A stretch of DNA of 64,000 nucleotides. Origin: Planctomycetota bacterium (GTDB lineage Bacteria; Planctomycetota; Phycisphaerae; UBA1845; UTPLA1). The translations under genes were made by a program, and so were the position numbers. The notes under the pieces are model-generated. The model was not told the DNA's origin and searched no databases. It was given only the letters and a program-made list of their open reading frames with translations. The DNA is taken from positions 1 to 64,000 of the forward strand of contig JACRIM010000039.1 of assembly GCA_016235815.1 (NCBI GenBank), given 5' to 3'. Shown here one piece after another: positions 16,407 to 25,619 of this stretch (positions within the stretch are counted from its first letter, which is position 1; each line of letters begins with the position of its first letter).

Positions 16407-17729
16407 TTATGCCTTCACAATCTTCTCACGCCCCCGCTTCACGCCCGCCGTCGCATTGCGCGTATCGAGGACCAATTTGGCGTTCTTCACAATCATGTCG
16501 TAGTCATAGGCCGAGTGATCGGTGCTGATGAGCACGGCGTCATACCGCTTGAGTGATTGCGGCGTCAGCTTCACCGATGTCATGCCGAGATCGTGCTCGC
16601 GGCCTTTGTGGGTCCTGGGGATGTGCGGGTCGTTGTAATCGACCTTTGCCCCGCGCTGCCAGAGGAGATGGATCAACTCGATGCTCGGGCTTTCCCGCAA
16701 GTCGTCCACGTCTTTCTTGTAGGCAAGGCCGAGCACCAGAATCTTCGACCCGGCCAGCGGCTTTTTGCGATCATTCATCGCGATGGCGAGTCGATTGATG
16801 ACATACTCCGGCATCCGCGTGTTGATCTCGCCGGCCAACTCGATGAATCGGGTCGGCTCGCCATATTGCCGCGCCTTCCACGTGAGATAGAACGGGTCGA
16901 TCGGAATGCAATGGCCGCCCAGCCCCGGTCCCGGATAAAACGCCGAATAGCCGAACGGCTTGGTCTTGGCTGCGTTGATCACATCCCAGACGTCGATGCC
17001 CATTTTGTCGAAGAGCATCTTCAACTCATTCACCATGGCGATGTTCACGCAGCGGTAAACGTTTTCCACGATCTTCGCCGCCTCGGCGACCTCGCAATTT
17101 GCCACCGGCACGACCTTGGCAATGGCCGCGCTGTATAGGGCCGTGGCAACGCGCTTGCTGCCGGCGTCGAACCCACCCACGACCTTTGGAATCGTCTCGG
17201 TGCTGTAATCCTTGCGACCCGGGTCTTCGCGCTCAGGGCTGAAGGCGAGGAAAAAATCCTTGCCCGCCTTGAGGCCGCTGCCCTTCTCAAGGATCGGCTT
17301 CACAAGGTCCCGCGTCGTGCCCGGATAGGTCGTCGACTCCAGCACCACGAGCTGCCCACGCCGCAACTGCGCCGCGATGGCCTCCGACGTGCGCTCGATG
17401 TAGCTCATGTCGGGGTCGCGCGTCTTGGAGAGCGGCGTCGGGACGCAGATGATGATGGCGTCGGGTTTGCGCAGTTCGCGAAAATCGGCCGTGGCCCGGA
17501 ATTGCTTTCGCTTGGCCAGCGCCGAGATCATTGAATCCGGGATGTGTTTGATGTAGCTCTTGCCCGCATTGAGCAGCTTCACCTTTTTCGGATCAATGTC
17601 GAATCCGATGACGTTGAATCCCACACTGCCGAAGGTCCGAACGAGCGGCAGGCCGACATAGCCCATGCCCATGATGCCGACCACGGCCTTGCGCTTTTGG
17701 ATCTTTTGTTCGAGGGCTTTGGTGTCCAA
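16407..17729 (-). CDS. Nucleotide-sugar 6-dehydrogenase (UDP-GlcNAc/ManNAc type)
   Basis: The protein has 440 residues from TTG 17729, which has AGGAG at the right distance (a longer frame reaches an ATG at 17786). It matches the UDP-glucose/GDP-mannose dehydrogenase family. An N-terminal Rossmann GMGYVGLPLV is followed by CVPTPLS, ESTTYPGTT and FSPEREDPG. The catalytic cysteine lies in GPGLGGHCIPIDPFYL, and the C-terminal domain has VLGLAYKKDVDDLRESPS. The motif set is closest to WbpA/WecC/TviB enzymes, which oxidise N-acetylated UDP-hexosamines to uronic acids for capsule or O-antigen. A DegT aminotransferase and a WecA-like transferase lie 8-10 kb away. Confidence 0.9.
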   Translation of the reverse strand: MDTKALEQKIQKRKAVVGIMGMGYVGLPLVRTFGSVGFNVIGFDIDPKKVKLLNAGKSYIKHIPDSMISALAKRKQFRATADFRELRKPDAIIICVPTPLSKTRDPDMSYIERTSEAIAAQLRRGQLVVLESTTYPGTTRDLVKPILEKGSGLKAGKDFFLAFSPEREDPGRKDYSTETIPKVVGGFDAGSKRVATALYSAAIAKVVPVANCEVAEAAKIVENVYRCVNIAMVNELKMLFDKMGIDVWDVINAAKTKPFGYSAFYPGPGLGGHCIPIDPFYLTWKARQYGEPTRFIELAGEINTRMPEYVINRLAIAMNDRKKPLAGSKILVLGLAYKKDVDDLRESPSIELIHLLWQRGAKVDYNDPHIPRTHKGREHDLGMTSVKLTPQSLKRYDAVLISTDHSAYDYDMIVKNAKLVLDTRNATAGVKRGREKIVKA

Positions 17730-17873
17730 TGCGGTCTCCTGAACGCGGTGTTTGATCGTTCCGCCGACGGTATCGAAAGCTCGCAATTAGACCGGCAATT
17801 GAAGAGGATGACAAGGCAGTCAGCCGTCCGGCTTGGTATGGCTTGGCGTGCGCAAGCCGCATTCACGCGCCGG

Positions 17874-18845
17874 TCATTCCGCGTTTCTCGGACCCGTCTC
17901 GGACTTCGTTCGATTCGTGGAAATCATCGACGCGATGATGCCTATCGAAAGGATGCCGATGATCATGCCCATCGAGACCGGCGTCGGAATTGGATAGTGA
18001 TGTGCGAGAAGCATCTTGACGCCGACGTAGGCCAGCACGAACACCAGGCTCGGCTTGAGATACTTGAACTTCTCGATGGCGCTGGCCAATACGAAGTACA
18101 TGGATCGCAAGTTCAATATCGCGAACACGTTACTCGTGAACACGATGAATGGTTCCTTTGTAATTGCAAAGATCGCGGGGATGGAGTCAACCGCGAAAAG
18201 CAAGTCCGTGCTCTCGATCACCAGAAGCACAAGAAACATCGGCGTGATGGCCTGCTTGCCATCGATCTTGACGAAGAACTTTTGCTCGTGAAAATCGCTT
18301 GTAACGGGATAGAGTTTCCGGGCAATCTTGACCAGCGGATTCCGGTCCGGCTCGACCTTTTCCTCACCGCTCCGCAACATCTTGATGGCCGTGAGGATGA
18401 GCATGGCCCCGAAGACATAGATGATCCAGTCAAAGCGCTTAATCAGGGCCGACCCCGCCCCGATCATGGCCCCGCGCATGACGAGCGCGCCGATGATGCC
18501 CCAGAAGAGGGTGCGATGCTGATACTTCTGCGGGACGTGAAAATACCCAAAGATCATCGCAATGACGAAGATGTTGTCGAGGCTCAGGGACTGTTCGATC
18601 AACCAACCGGTGAAGAACTCCATCGCGGCCTGTTTGCCGTGCAGGTCCCCACCGAGCCAGTGATTCTCGTAGATGAAATAGATCGCGACGTTGAACGCCA
18701 GCGCCAGCAAAACGCAGAAGCTCGACCAAATCAGGGCCTCGCGTGTCTTGATGACGTGGGCCTCGCGATTGAGTACGCCGAGGTCGATCGCCAGCATGAT
18801 CAGCACGAACAAAACGAATCCGGCCCACAGGGCAACGGTCAGCAT
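17874..18845 (-). CDS. TerC/Alx-family integral membrane protein
   Basis: This 323-residue protein has about nine membrane helices and the conserved acidic motifs of TerC proteins. These are EQSLSLDNIFVIAMIFG in the first half and IESTDLLFAVDSIPAI in the second, related by internal duplication. Members (Alx, MeeF/MeeY) export Mn2+ or load it into secreted enzymes. GAGAGGA precedes the ATG. It is divergent from purF, with about 150 bases between the two starts. I looked for a yybP-ykoY manganese riboswitch there and did not see one. Confidence 0.9.
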   Translation of the reverse strand: MLTVALWAGFVLFVLIMLAIDLGVLNREAHVIKTREALIWSSFCVLLALAFNVAIYFIYENHWLGGDLHGKQAAMEFFTGWLIEQSLSLDNIFVIAMIFGYFHVPQKYQHRTLFWGIIGALVMRGAMIGAGSALIKRFDWIIYVFGAMLILTAIKMLRSGEEKVEPDRNPLVKIARKLYPVTSDFHEQKFFVKIDGKQAITPMFLVLLVIESTDLLFAVDSIPAIFAITKEPFIVFTSNVFAILNLRSMYFVLASAIEKFKYLKPSLVFVLAYVGVKMLLAHHYPIPTPVSMGMIIGILSIGIIASMISTNRTKSETGPRNAE

Positions 18846-19000
18846 GGTGTCGATATCCTCTCACTGCACACGAACCGACGACGGCCTGCACGCGTGCCGA
18901 CACGGATGATAGTGACATGCGCCGTCGGCAACAATTCACAACTTCGTTGTCCAATCCATCAAGGCGCGATACACTACCACTTTCCCCAGGAGCCATACGC

Positions 19001-20449
19001 GTGACGCCCGTTCCGGTGAGCCTCCCGATTCTCGACGAGCCTCGCGACCACTGCGGCCTTTTCGGAATCTACGGCCCATCCGACGCTGTCGAACTCACCT
19101 ACCTCGGAATGTACGCCCAGCAGCACCGAGGGCAGGAATCCGCAGGCATCTGTTGCGTCCGTGGCGGCCGCCTCGAACGTCAGGCTGGTCTCGGCCTTGT
19201 CACCCAGGTTTTTTCCCCCGAGTCGCTCAAGCGGATGCGCGGCAACAGCGCCATCGGTCACGTTCGGTATTCGACCACCGGCTCGTGCAGCGATGCGAAC
19301 TGCCAGCCCTTGCTCGTGCAGTATTCCGCGGGACAGGTTGCCGTCGCCCACAACGGGAACCTCATCAACGCCGGCGAACTTCGTTTTCAGCATGAGGCCC
19401 AGGGCGCGATCTTTCAAACGACCAGCGACACCGAAGTGATCCTTCACATGCTGGCGAACCCCGTCCATTCCGAAACACCCGATCCACTGGCATCCGTCTT
19501 GCGAGCGCTGCGTGGGGCCTATTGCTTGCTCTTCATTTTCCCCGATCGGATTGAAGCCGCTCGCGACCCCAACGGCCTTCGCCCGCTGTGCATCGGGCGG
19601 CTGGAAAACGGGCATTTCTGCGTGGCCAGCGAGACCTGTGCTCTGGACATGATTGATGCGGAGTATGTTCGCGACGTCGCGCCGGGAGAGATCGTCACGC
19701 TCAACGATTCCGGCATCCACAGCCGCATGTTCGTAGAGCCAACGGTCATTCGCCCTGCCCATTGCATCTTCGAGATGATCTACTTCGCCGACCCGGCCAG
19801 CACAGTGTTTGGGCAAAATGTGCATTCCTATCGCGTGGCCCTCGGACGGCAACTGGCTCGCGAGGCACCCGCCGATGCCGATTACGTCATCCCCGTTCCC
19901 AATTGCGCACGCTGCGCAGCAATCGGCTACAGCGACGAAAGCGGACTCCCGCGCGGCCGTGGCTTCGTAACCAGCCACTACAGTGGTCGCAGCTTCATCA
20001 TGCCGTCGCAGCATCTTCGCGATCTGACCGTGAAGATGAAGCTCAACGTGATCAAAGAAGCCGTCCGTGGCAAGCGACTCGTCGTCGTGGAAGATTCGGT
20101 CGTGCGCGGCACGACGACGCGCGGAAAAATGGGCGCGCTGCGCAAGGCCGGCGCGAAGGAAATTCACCTGCGCGTGGCGAGTCCGCCGATTCGGTATCCG
20201 TGCTACTTTGGCATAGACTTTCCCGACCCGCGTGAATTGGCCGCGACGGGCCGCACGATTGACGACATCCGTGATTTCCTCGAAGTTGATTCGCTCGCCT
20301 ACCTGTCGCACGAGGGCTTGCTGGCCTGTGCGACACAGGCCGGCGACCACTATTGCACGGCCTGTTTCTCCGGCAATTATCCCATGCCGATCAACGCGCC
20401 CATCGAGAAACTCGGATTTGAACGTACCCCGACACCAGCGAAGATCTAG
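19001..20449 (+). CDS. purF: Amidophosphoribosyltransferase
   Basis: PurF transfers glutamine ammonia to PRPP, the first step of purine synthesis. The GTG at 19001 is chosen because AGGAG lies 8 bases upstream. It gives 482 residues and a 17-residue propeptide before Cys18 (DHCGLFGIYG), the Ntn glutaminase nucleophile exposed by self-cleavage. The PRPP-binding motif is VVVEDSVVRGTTTRG. Cysteines at the B. subtilis [4Fe-4S] positions are present (AHCIFEMIYF, RYPCYFGID, HYCTACFSG), so this is the oxygen-sensitive iron-sulphur type. The next gene starts at the very next base. Confidence 0.95.
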   Translation: MTPVPVSLPILDEPRDHCGLFGIYGPSDAVELTYLGMYAQQHRGQESAGICCVRGGRLERQAGLGLVTQVFSPESLKRMRGNSAIGHVRYSTTGSCSDANCQPLLVQYSAGQVAVAHNGNLINAGELRFQHEAQGAIFQTTSDTEVILHMLANPVHSETPDPLASVLRALRGAYCLLFIFPDRIEAARDPNGLRPLCIGRLENGHFCVASETCALDMIDAEYVRDVAPGEIVTLNDSGIHSRMFVEPTVIRPAHCIFEMIYFADPASTVFGQNVHSYRVALGRQLAREAPADADYVIPVPNCARCAAIGYSDESGLPRGRGFVTSHYSGRSFIMPSQHLRDLTVKMKLNVIKEAVRGKRLVVVEDSVVRGTTTRGKMGALRKAGAKEIHLRVASPPIRYPCYFGIDFPDPRELAATGRTIDDIRDFLEVDSLAYLSHEGLLACATQAGDHYCTACFSGNYPMPINAPIEKLGFERTPTPAKI

Positions 20450-22027
20450 GTGACCACCCATTTCTCCATGAGCGCGCACCGACAATCACGGTTCACCGTG
20501 TGGCCGATCCTTCTCGTGCTCGCCGCAGCCATCCTCCCCTATTTGAACACCGGCCGGACGGTTCTCTTCCTCGATTCGCTGATGCTGGACAGCATTCCCG
20601 AGGCGAAGGACGTTGCGCTCGCCTTTGAGCGTTTGATCGTGACTGCGGTGTACCCCGGCCAGGAACTTACCATACTAACAATCGCCATCAACCATAGGAT
20701 CAACCTCGCGTTGGGGCTTGACGGTTTTCACGCTCCGTCGTTCGTATTTGTCAACGTCGGCCTCCACGCGATTCACGCTGTTCTGGTCTATTACCTTCTC
20801 CGCTCTCTCCTGGGAAGGTTGCGGCCGACGCGCAATGGCCCGCCCTTCGTACTCGTCGCCGCAGCCATGCTTTATGCCTCACACCCCATCCATGTGTCGT
20901 CTGTTATCGACGCAATTCAGCGAAGAAGCATTCTTGCAGGATTGTTTCAAACCGCCGCAATGCTCGCTTACCTTCGATGCCGCGACGAAAAGGACACTGG
21001 TAACCGCGCCCGGTGGATTATCGCGACGCTTGCATTTCTATGGCTTGGAATGAAGTCGAGATCGACCGGCCTGGCCGCGCCGCTCGTGCTCGTTACACTC
21101 GAAATCGTTCTTCAACTCGCCGAGGGGCGATCGCTCCGCCGGATGCTGCCGCGTGTCACGGTTCCTATTTTGATGTGCGCGGCGCTGGCATTCATGTTTG
21201 CCTGGAAAATGGAGCTTCTTAACGTCACGTCGCTTTCCATGCGTTCGCCGCAAACAATGAACGTCGAGGCCGACTGGGGTGGTCGACAACAGGCGATGTT
21301 CCAGGCGCAGGCCTACGCCACTTACGGATCACTCTTGTTTTTTCCGTCGCCTCGGAGGTTGTGCATCGATCATGCTGCATCGCTGAAACTCGGAACCCCG
21401 GATAAGTCCAACGTCGGCAAATGGTTCGTCGGAGGTGTTCACCTCATCATCATCGCAACTGCTGTGTTTGCGGCACATTCGGGCCTTGCCGTCGGCGCCT
21501 TTGGAATCCTGCTGTTCTACGCGACTCAATTGCTGTGGCTGCTGTTGCCCCATCCGGGCCAGGTCGTCGAATATCGGCTCTACGCCGCAGCCATTGCGAC
21601 CAGCCTTGTGGTGCTTGAGCTGATCATGCAAATACCCCGCGAAGGATATCGCAACGTCGCAGCGGCGCTATGCATCATCGCCACGATGTTTCTCGCCACG
21701 ATTACCTGGCAGCGAAATGAAATCTTTCAAAGTCCGGTCACCATCTGGCAGGATGTAGTCGACAAATATCCCGGACAGTTTCGAAGCGAATACAACCTCG
21801 CCAACGCTCTCTTTCGAGACGGCCACTATGAAAAGGCCGTGCAACATTATCGCAATGCCTGCGCGGCGGATTTTCTTGACCATCGCCCACACTACAACCT
21901 TGCAAATACCCTCTTCAAACTTGGAATGCGTGACGAGGCCGCTCGGGAATATGGTGAGACACTCCACCGGAAGCCCGATCACGCAGGAGCGAAACAAGGG
22001 CTTGCGGATTGCAAACTGCAACCGTAA
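20450..22027 (+). CDS. Multi-pass membrane protein with C-terminal TPRs (TMTC-like)
   Basis: This 525-residue protein has about nine or ten membrane helices in residues 15-420. Two clear TPR units follow (YNLANALFRDGHYEKAVQHYRNA and YNLANTLFKLGMRDEAAREYGETL). The layout matches the TMTC/PMT-like GT-C proteins with TPR tails that are frequent in planctomycetes. A luminal loop after the first helix contains DSLMLDS, in the place where GT-C enzymes carry an acidic motif. A glycosyltransferase role is possible but unproven. The start may be GTG 20450, abutting the purF stop, or ATG 20468. Confidence 0.7.
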   Translation: MTTHFSMSAHRQSRFTVWPILLVLAAAILPYLNTGRTVLFLDSLMLDSIPEAKDVALAFERLIVTAVYPGQELTILTIAINHRINLALGLDGFHAPSFVFVNVGLHAIHAVLVYYLLRSLLGRLRPTRNGPPFVLVAAAMLYASHPIHVSSVIDAIQRRSILAGLFQTAAMLAYLRCRDEKDTGNRARWIIATLAFLWLGMKSRSTGLAAPLVLVTLEIVLQLAEGRSLRRMLPRVTVPILMCAALAFMFAWKMELLNVTSLSMRSPQTMNVEADWGGRQQAMFQAQAYATYGSLLFFPSPRRLCIDHAASLKLGTPDKSNVGKWFVGGVHLIIIATAVFAAHSGLAVGAFGILLFYATQLLWLLLPHPGQVVEYRLYAAAIATSLVVLELIMQIPREGYRNVAAALCIIATMFLATITWQRNEIFQSPVTIWQDVVDKYPGQFRSEYNLANALFRDGHYEKAVQHYRNACAADFLDHRPHYNLANTLFKLGMRDEAAREYGETLHRKPDHAGAKQGLADCKLQP

Positions 22028-22043
22028 TCATCGTTTGCAACAA

Positions 22044-23255
22044 TTAAGAACTTCGCCGTGCGACGGGCGTCGCCACGGCCGCCGCATAGGTCGTCCCCCG
22101 CCAGGTGATCGTCGCACGATTTCTCAATCGACGCACCGCATTGATCAACGCCCCCAACCCCACAACCGCGCCAAGCGGATAAAGAGTGCCATACCATGCC
22201 GGCGTGTGGTTCAGCGCGTAAAACCGCCACATCACCGTCAACTGCGCGAGGCATGCGGCGGCGGCAGCGAACAGAGGGTTCCGCAGATTTTCCGGTTCGG
22301 CGGCCACCAGGGTCGATACACCAAATGCCCCAAGCGCAATCCATGGCATGAGGCTCACCATCACAACGACCGTCATCGCCAGCACCAATCGTCGGAGCGT
22401 GCCGAAACAGCCGAAAAAAATGCGGCTCCACCCAGCCCACGTCGCCTTGAGCGAACCGTACATCCGCACCGTGTACAACCCCTCATTGGACATCACACGC
22501 AGCCGCAGGCCCTTCTCCTTCGCCAGCCGGGCCATGTGCATGTCTTCATTGAATTCGGCCTTCACCGCTTCATGTCGGCCGATCGCGTGGTAGCACGCGC
22601 GACTCATCAGCATAAACGCGCCATTGGCATACGCGGCGCGGCTTTTCGGGTTGTTCACCTTCATCGGGTTGAACCAGATCATCATGATGCCGCTGCATGC
22701 CGGTTGCACCACGGCCTCCCAAAAGCTCTGCGCATCATGCGCCGGCAACACCGAGAGAAAATCGAGCTTTTCCTGGAGTGCGTAATTCATCGCAATGCGA
22801 AGCGATCGCTTCGAAACTTGCGTGCAATCGGCATCGGTAAAGCAGAACCAGTCGCCTTTTGCCCGTTCCACAGCCGTGCGCATGGCGTTGTTCTTGCCGA
22901 GCCACCCGGCAGCGAGTTCCTTCACATGAATGACGGTGAGCCGATTCGAGCCGGCCGCAATGCGATCCATGATCGGGCCGGTTGCATCAGCACTTCGATC
23001 ATTGGCCGCAATCACCTCGAGCGACGGGTAATCCTGCGCCAGCATTGACGTGAGGCAGTTTTCAATGTTTTCCGCTTCATCCTTGCCGGCGACGATGAAA
23101 CTCACCGTCGGAAGCGTACCGACATCGGACGCAAACATGCCGTCCGTCAGCGGCGCCATTTTCCGCCGGGCCAACAGCAACTGCACATGCCGGCTGCCCC
23201 AGACCAGCACCGTGAGGACCAGCCACCCCGTGCAAATTGAGATGAATGTCTGCAT
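22044..23255 (-). CDS. Family 2 glycosyltransferase with C-terminal membrane helices
   Basis: This 403-residue protein has one N-terminal membrane anchor. A GT-A domain follows with SFIVAGKDEAENIENCL, IAANDRSADAT and the metal motif DADC; an FNEDMHMARLAKEKG segment supplies the ED acceptor motif. Three or four helices close the chain. The arrangement matches GT2 enzymes of the HpnB/CrtQ group that modify hopanoids or carotenoids, but the acceptor cannot be read from sequence. It is convergent with the TPR gene and the leftmost of a leftward run. Confidence 0.8.
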   Translation of the reverse strand: MQTFISICTGWLVLTVLVWGSRHVQLLLARRKMAPLTDGMFASDVGTLPTVSFIVAGKDEAENIENCLTSMLAQDYPSLEVIAANDRSADATGPIMDRIAAGSNRLTVIHVKELAAGWLGKNNAMRTAVERAKGDWFCFTDADCTQVSKRSLRIAMNYALQEKLDFLSVLPAHDAQSFWEAVVQPACSGIMMIWFNPMKVNNPKSRAAYANGAFMLMSRACYHAIGRHEAVKAEFNEDMHMARLAKEKGLRLRVMSNEGLYTVRMYGSLKATWAGWSRIFFGCFGTLRRLVLAMTVVVMVSLMPWIALGAFGVSTLVAAEPENLRNPLFAAAAACLAQLTVMWRFYALNHTPAWYGTLYPLGAVVGLGALINAVRRLRNRATITWRGTTYAAAVATPVARRSS

Positions 23256-23277
23256 TCGTCACCGCAGCGACAGGGCG

Positions 23278-23559
23278 TTATCCGCGAATCCCCAACACGC
23301 GATGGAGATTCAAAACCAGCAGCAACGCCGCCGCCCAAAGCCCGATCTGCACGAACTCCCACGAGAATCGCCGCCAGCGCATTCGAAGCAACGACGCAAT
23401 CGCGTATCGCCGCATCACCCCTGTCACTTTATCCGGCGCAGAGAAATACTCCAGCCAACCCCACAGCGAGCGACTCGTCACCACCAACGCATAGATCGTG
23501 CAAATGGTCGTCAGGACAAGGCGATACAACTCAAATAGGTCGCGGCCGGCAAGCGTCAC
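23278..23559 (-). CDS. Small two-helix membrane protein coupled to YggS gene
   Basis: The likely start is the GTG at 23559, which overlaps the TGA of the upstream gene in the sequence GTGA. This gives a 93-residue protein with two hydrophobic segments (about 12-35 and 67-85) and a basic loop between them. No family is recognised; it lacks the YggT pattern that often accompanies YggS. The stop-start overlap implies translational coupling. Confidence 0.6.
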   Translation of the reverse strand: MTLAGRDLFELYRLVLTTICTIYALVVTSRSLWGWLEYFSAPDKVTGVMRRYAIASLLRMRWRRFSWEFVQIGLWAAALLLVLNLHRVLGIRG

Positions 23560-24371
23560 GGCTCGTCCTCGACGTCCGGTGTCGCCGCGGAGGCGTTGAA
23601 CAAGCCCTCGAACAGCGTCGATCCTACACGGATGATCGTCGCGCCGCACTCAATCGCCACCTCGAAATCACCGCTCATGCCCATTGATAGTTCTTTGAAA
23701 TGAGGCCCCGGCTCCATCTCCCCGCGAATATCCTCGAACACGTCGCGAAGTCGCTCGAAATACAACCGCAACTCCACCGGCGTCGAGTCAACCGGGGCCA
23801 TGGTCATCAGCCCGCAAAGTCGAATGTTCGGCCATTCGTCCAGGTGCTCGAGCAAGTGCGGAACGGCCCCGACGGCGATGCCGAATTTGCTTTTTTCGCC
23901 GCTCGTGTTCACCTGAAGGAGGACATCCACGGTTCGCCCCAGGCGCGCCGCCTGAATGTGCAGATCCTCCGCGAGGCGCAGGCTGTCCACCGAGTGAATC
24001 ATCTCGCACCACGGCAACACTAATTTCACTTTATTGCGTTGAAGGTGGCCGACCATATGCCAGCGCGGACGCGGCAGGCTCGGCCCGGTGCGCCCGGCGA
24101 GCACCGCCTTACGCTCGATAAATTCGTGGATCATGCCCGCACGCTGATTCAACTGCTGCGGTCGGCTCTCCCCCAAATCAAGCAGGCCCAATTCCAACGA
24201 TTGCCGAATGACATCAAGGTCGACGTATTTTGTCACCGCGACAATTCGCACAGACGCCGGATCGCGCTTGGCGCGGGCGCACGCCGATTCCACCCGGTCG
24301 CGCACGCGCTTCAGGTTCTCGGAGAGCTTTCGTCGAACGGTGGTGACGTTGGTGACCACGGGCCAAAGCAT
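23556..24371 (-). CDS. YggS/PROSC-family PLP homeostasis protein
   Basis: This 271-residue alanine-racemase-fold protein carries the family marks. VRIVAVTKYVDLDVIRQSLELG has the PLP lysine in VTK. RWHMVGHLQRNK, HSVDSL, LLQVNTSGEKSKFG, LCGLMTMAP and ELSMGMSGDFEVAIECGATIIRVGS follow. YggS proteins bind PLP and buffer its level without a known enzymatic reaction. The frame runs on upstream to 24617, but that would overlap the next gene, so the ATG at 24371 is preferred. An insertion near residues 100-115 (IERKAVLAGRTGPSLPRP) is longer than in E. coli YggS. Confidence 0.9.
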   Translation of the reverse strand: MLWPVVTNVTTVRRKLSENLKRVRDRVESACARAKRDPASVRIVAVTKYVDLDVIRQSLELGLLDLGESRPQQLNQRAGMIHEFIERKAVLAGRTGPSLPRPRWHMVGHLQRNKVKLVLPWCEMIHSVDSLRLAEDLHIQAARLGRTVDVLLQVNTSGEKSKFGIAVGAVPHLLEHLDEWPNIRLCGLMTMAPVDSTPVELRLYFERLRDVFEDIRGEMEPGPHFKELSMGMSGDFEVAIECGATIIRVGSTLFEGLFNASAATPDVEDEP

Positions 24372-24462
24372 CCTTTCATCGGCAACGCGTCGGGAAAGTG
24401 CGGCATCGCTCCCACCCCGAAGATTCGATTCTAACGCGGAGAATGCGATTGGAACAAGGGCG

Positions 24463-25605
24463 TCACGATTGCTTCGACCGGGCCGCCGAATCGTCCACTT
24501 TGAGCAACCCATACCGCCGGGATAGCAACGCCGCCGCGATGGGGCAAAGGACCGCAACCGCGACCAAAAGCACGGGCGAAAGCGAGACGACCGAAAGGCC
24601 CACCCCTGTAAGAACAAGTCCGATCAGGTAGCAAAGCAGCACAGTCTGGCGCACGGTACGCCCCCGGTCACGGAGTTGATCGTAGTAATGACTGCGATCG
24701 CCAACGAAGAGCCGCTTACCGTTAAGCCATCGCCGGGTGATCGCGAGCGCTGTGTCATAAATCGGGAAGCCGAAGATCAACACGGCGCCGATCAGCCATC
24801 GCCACGACCCCTGCTCTGCAAACAAAATGAGCAGCAACGCGACGTTGTAACCAAGCAGCAATGACCCGCTGTCTCCCATAAAGATCGTCGCCGGGTTGAA
24901 GTTATAGACGAGGAAGCCAATGCACGCGCCCGCGACACCGATGGCCAACGCGGAACGAAGCGTTTCGGACGTATCCGCTCCCACGGTGCGATTAAGCAGA
25001 ATGCTGAGTGCGAGAAATCCGGCCGCCGCGATGCCGAGCACACCTGCGCACAAACCATCAAGACCGTCAATGAGATTCGTGGAATTCGACGCCCCCGCCA
25101 GAATGAACGCGCAAACTCCCCAACTCAAGACCTTGGCAATAAACCGCTGCGAAACAAACGTCGGCAGCCACTCGGAGATCGGACTTAAGAGTGAGTTGGA
25201 CACGCCGTCCCCGACGCCTCCATACACAAGCCCCGCGGCCACGAGTGCTTGCACGATGAGCCGCGTCTTCGGCGGCAGATGCCGAATGTCGTCGATCAAC
25301 CCCGTCAACATAAGCGCTGTCCCACCCAGCGCGATCCAGAGCAGCTCCGCCCCGCCGCCGCTCGACGCTGGAAGCGTCCACGCCAATGCCGCCAGCCAGC
25401 CTGCGAACATTCCGACGCCGCCAAGATAGGGAATCGGCTTCTCATGCGGCTTCAACCCTGCATCGGGTCGGTCATACAGCCCCAGCCGCATGGCGACGGC
25501 GCGCACCACCGGCACCGCCACCAGCGTCACGCCGAGTGTGGCGAGCAATGGCCATCCGTACGCTCGAATGAAACTGGAATCGACCTGCGACGCGAGTAGC
25601 CACAT
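24463..25605 (-). CDS. WecA/MraY-family undecaprenyl-phosphate sugar-1-phosphate transferase
   Basis: This 380-residue protein has about ten or eleven membrane helices and the polyprenyl-phosphate N-acetylhexosamine-1-phosphate transferase motifs. These are DDIRHLPPKTRL, STNLIDGLDGLCAG, FMGDSGSLLLGY and a last cytosolic loop VGDRSHYYDQL. It should attach a sugar-1-phosphate to the lipid carrier to start O-antigen, capsule or teichoic-type polymer synthesis. The loop has HYYDQL rather than MraY's HHHF, so WecA/TagO is the better match. ATG 25605 puts the first helix at the N terminus. The DegT gene ends 14 bases upstream. Confidence 0.9.
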   Translation of the reverse strand: MWLLASQVDSSFIRAYGWPLLATLGVTLVAVPVVRAVAMRLGLYDRPDAGLKPHEKPIPYLGGVGMFAGWLAALAWTLPASSGGGAELLWIALGGTALMLTGLIDDIRHLPPKTRLIVQALVAAGLVYGGVGDGVSNSLLSPISEWLPTFVSQRFIAKVLSWGVCAFILAGASNSTNLIDGLDGLCAGVLGIAAAGFLALSILLNRTVGADTSETLRSALAIGVAGACIGFLVYNFNPATIFMGDSGSLLLGYNVALLLILFAEQGSWRWLIGAVLIFGFPIYDTALAITRRWLNGKRLFVGDRSHYYDQLRDRGRTVRQTVLLCYLIGLVLTGVGLSVVSLSPVLLVAVAVLCPIAAALLSRRYGLLKVDDSAARSKQS

Positions 25606-25619
25606 CGGCGATGCGGCTC

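Noticed and set aside
18846-19000. yybP-ykoY manganese riboswitch before terC
   Set aside because: I looked for one because Alx-type genes often carry it. The short divergent region shows no such conserved core that I can see.
17544-19004. 486-residue plus-strand open frame over terC and the end of the dehydrogenase gene
   Set aside because: It is antisense to TerC, whose membrane motifs are clear, and its composition is that of a shadow frame.
18974-20485. 503-residue minus-strand open frame opposite purF
   Set aside because: PurF has every catalytic motif on the plus strand; the antisense frame has none.
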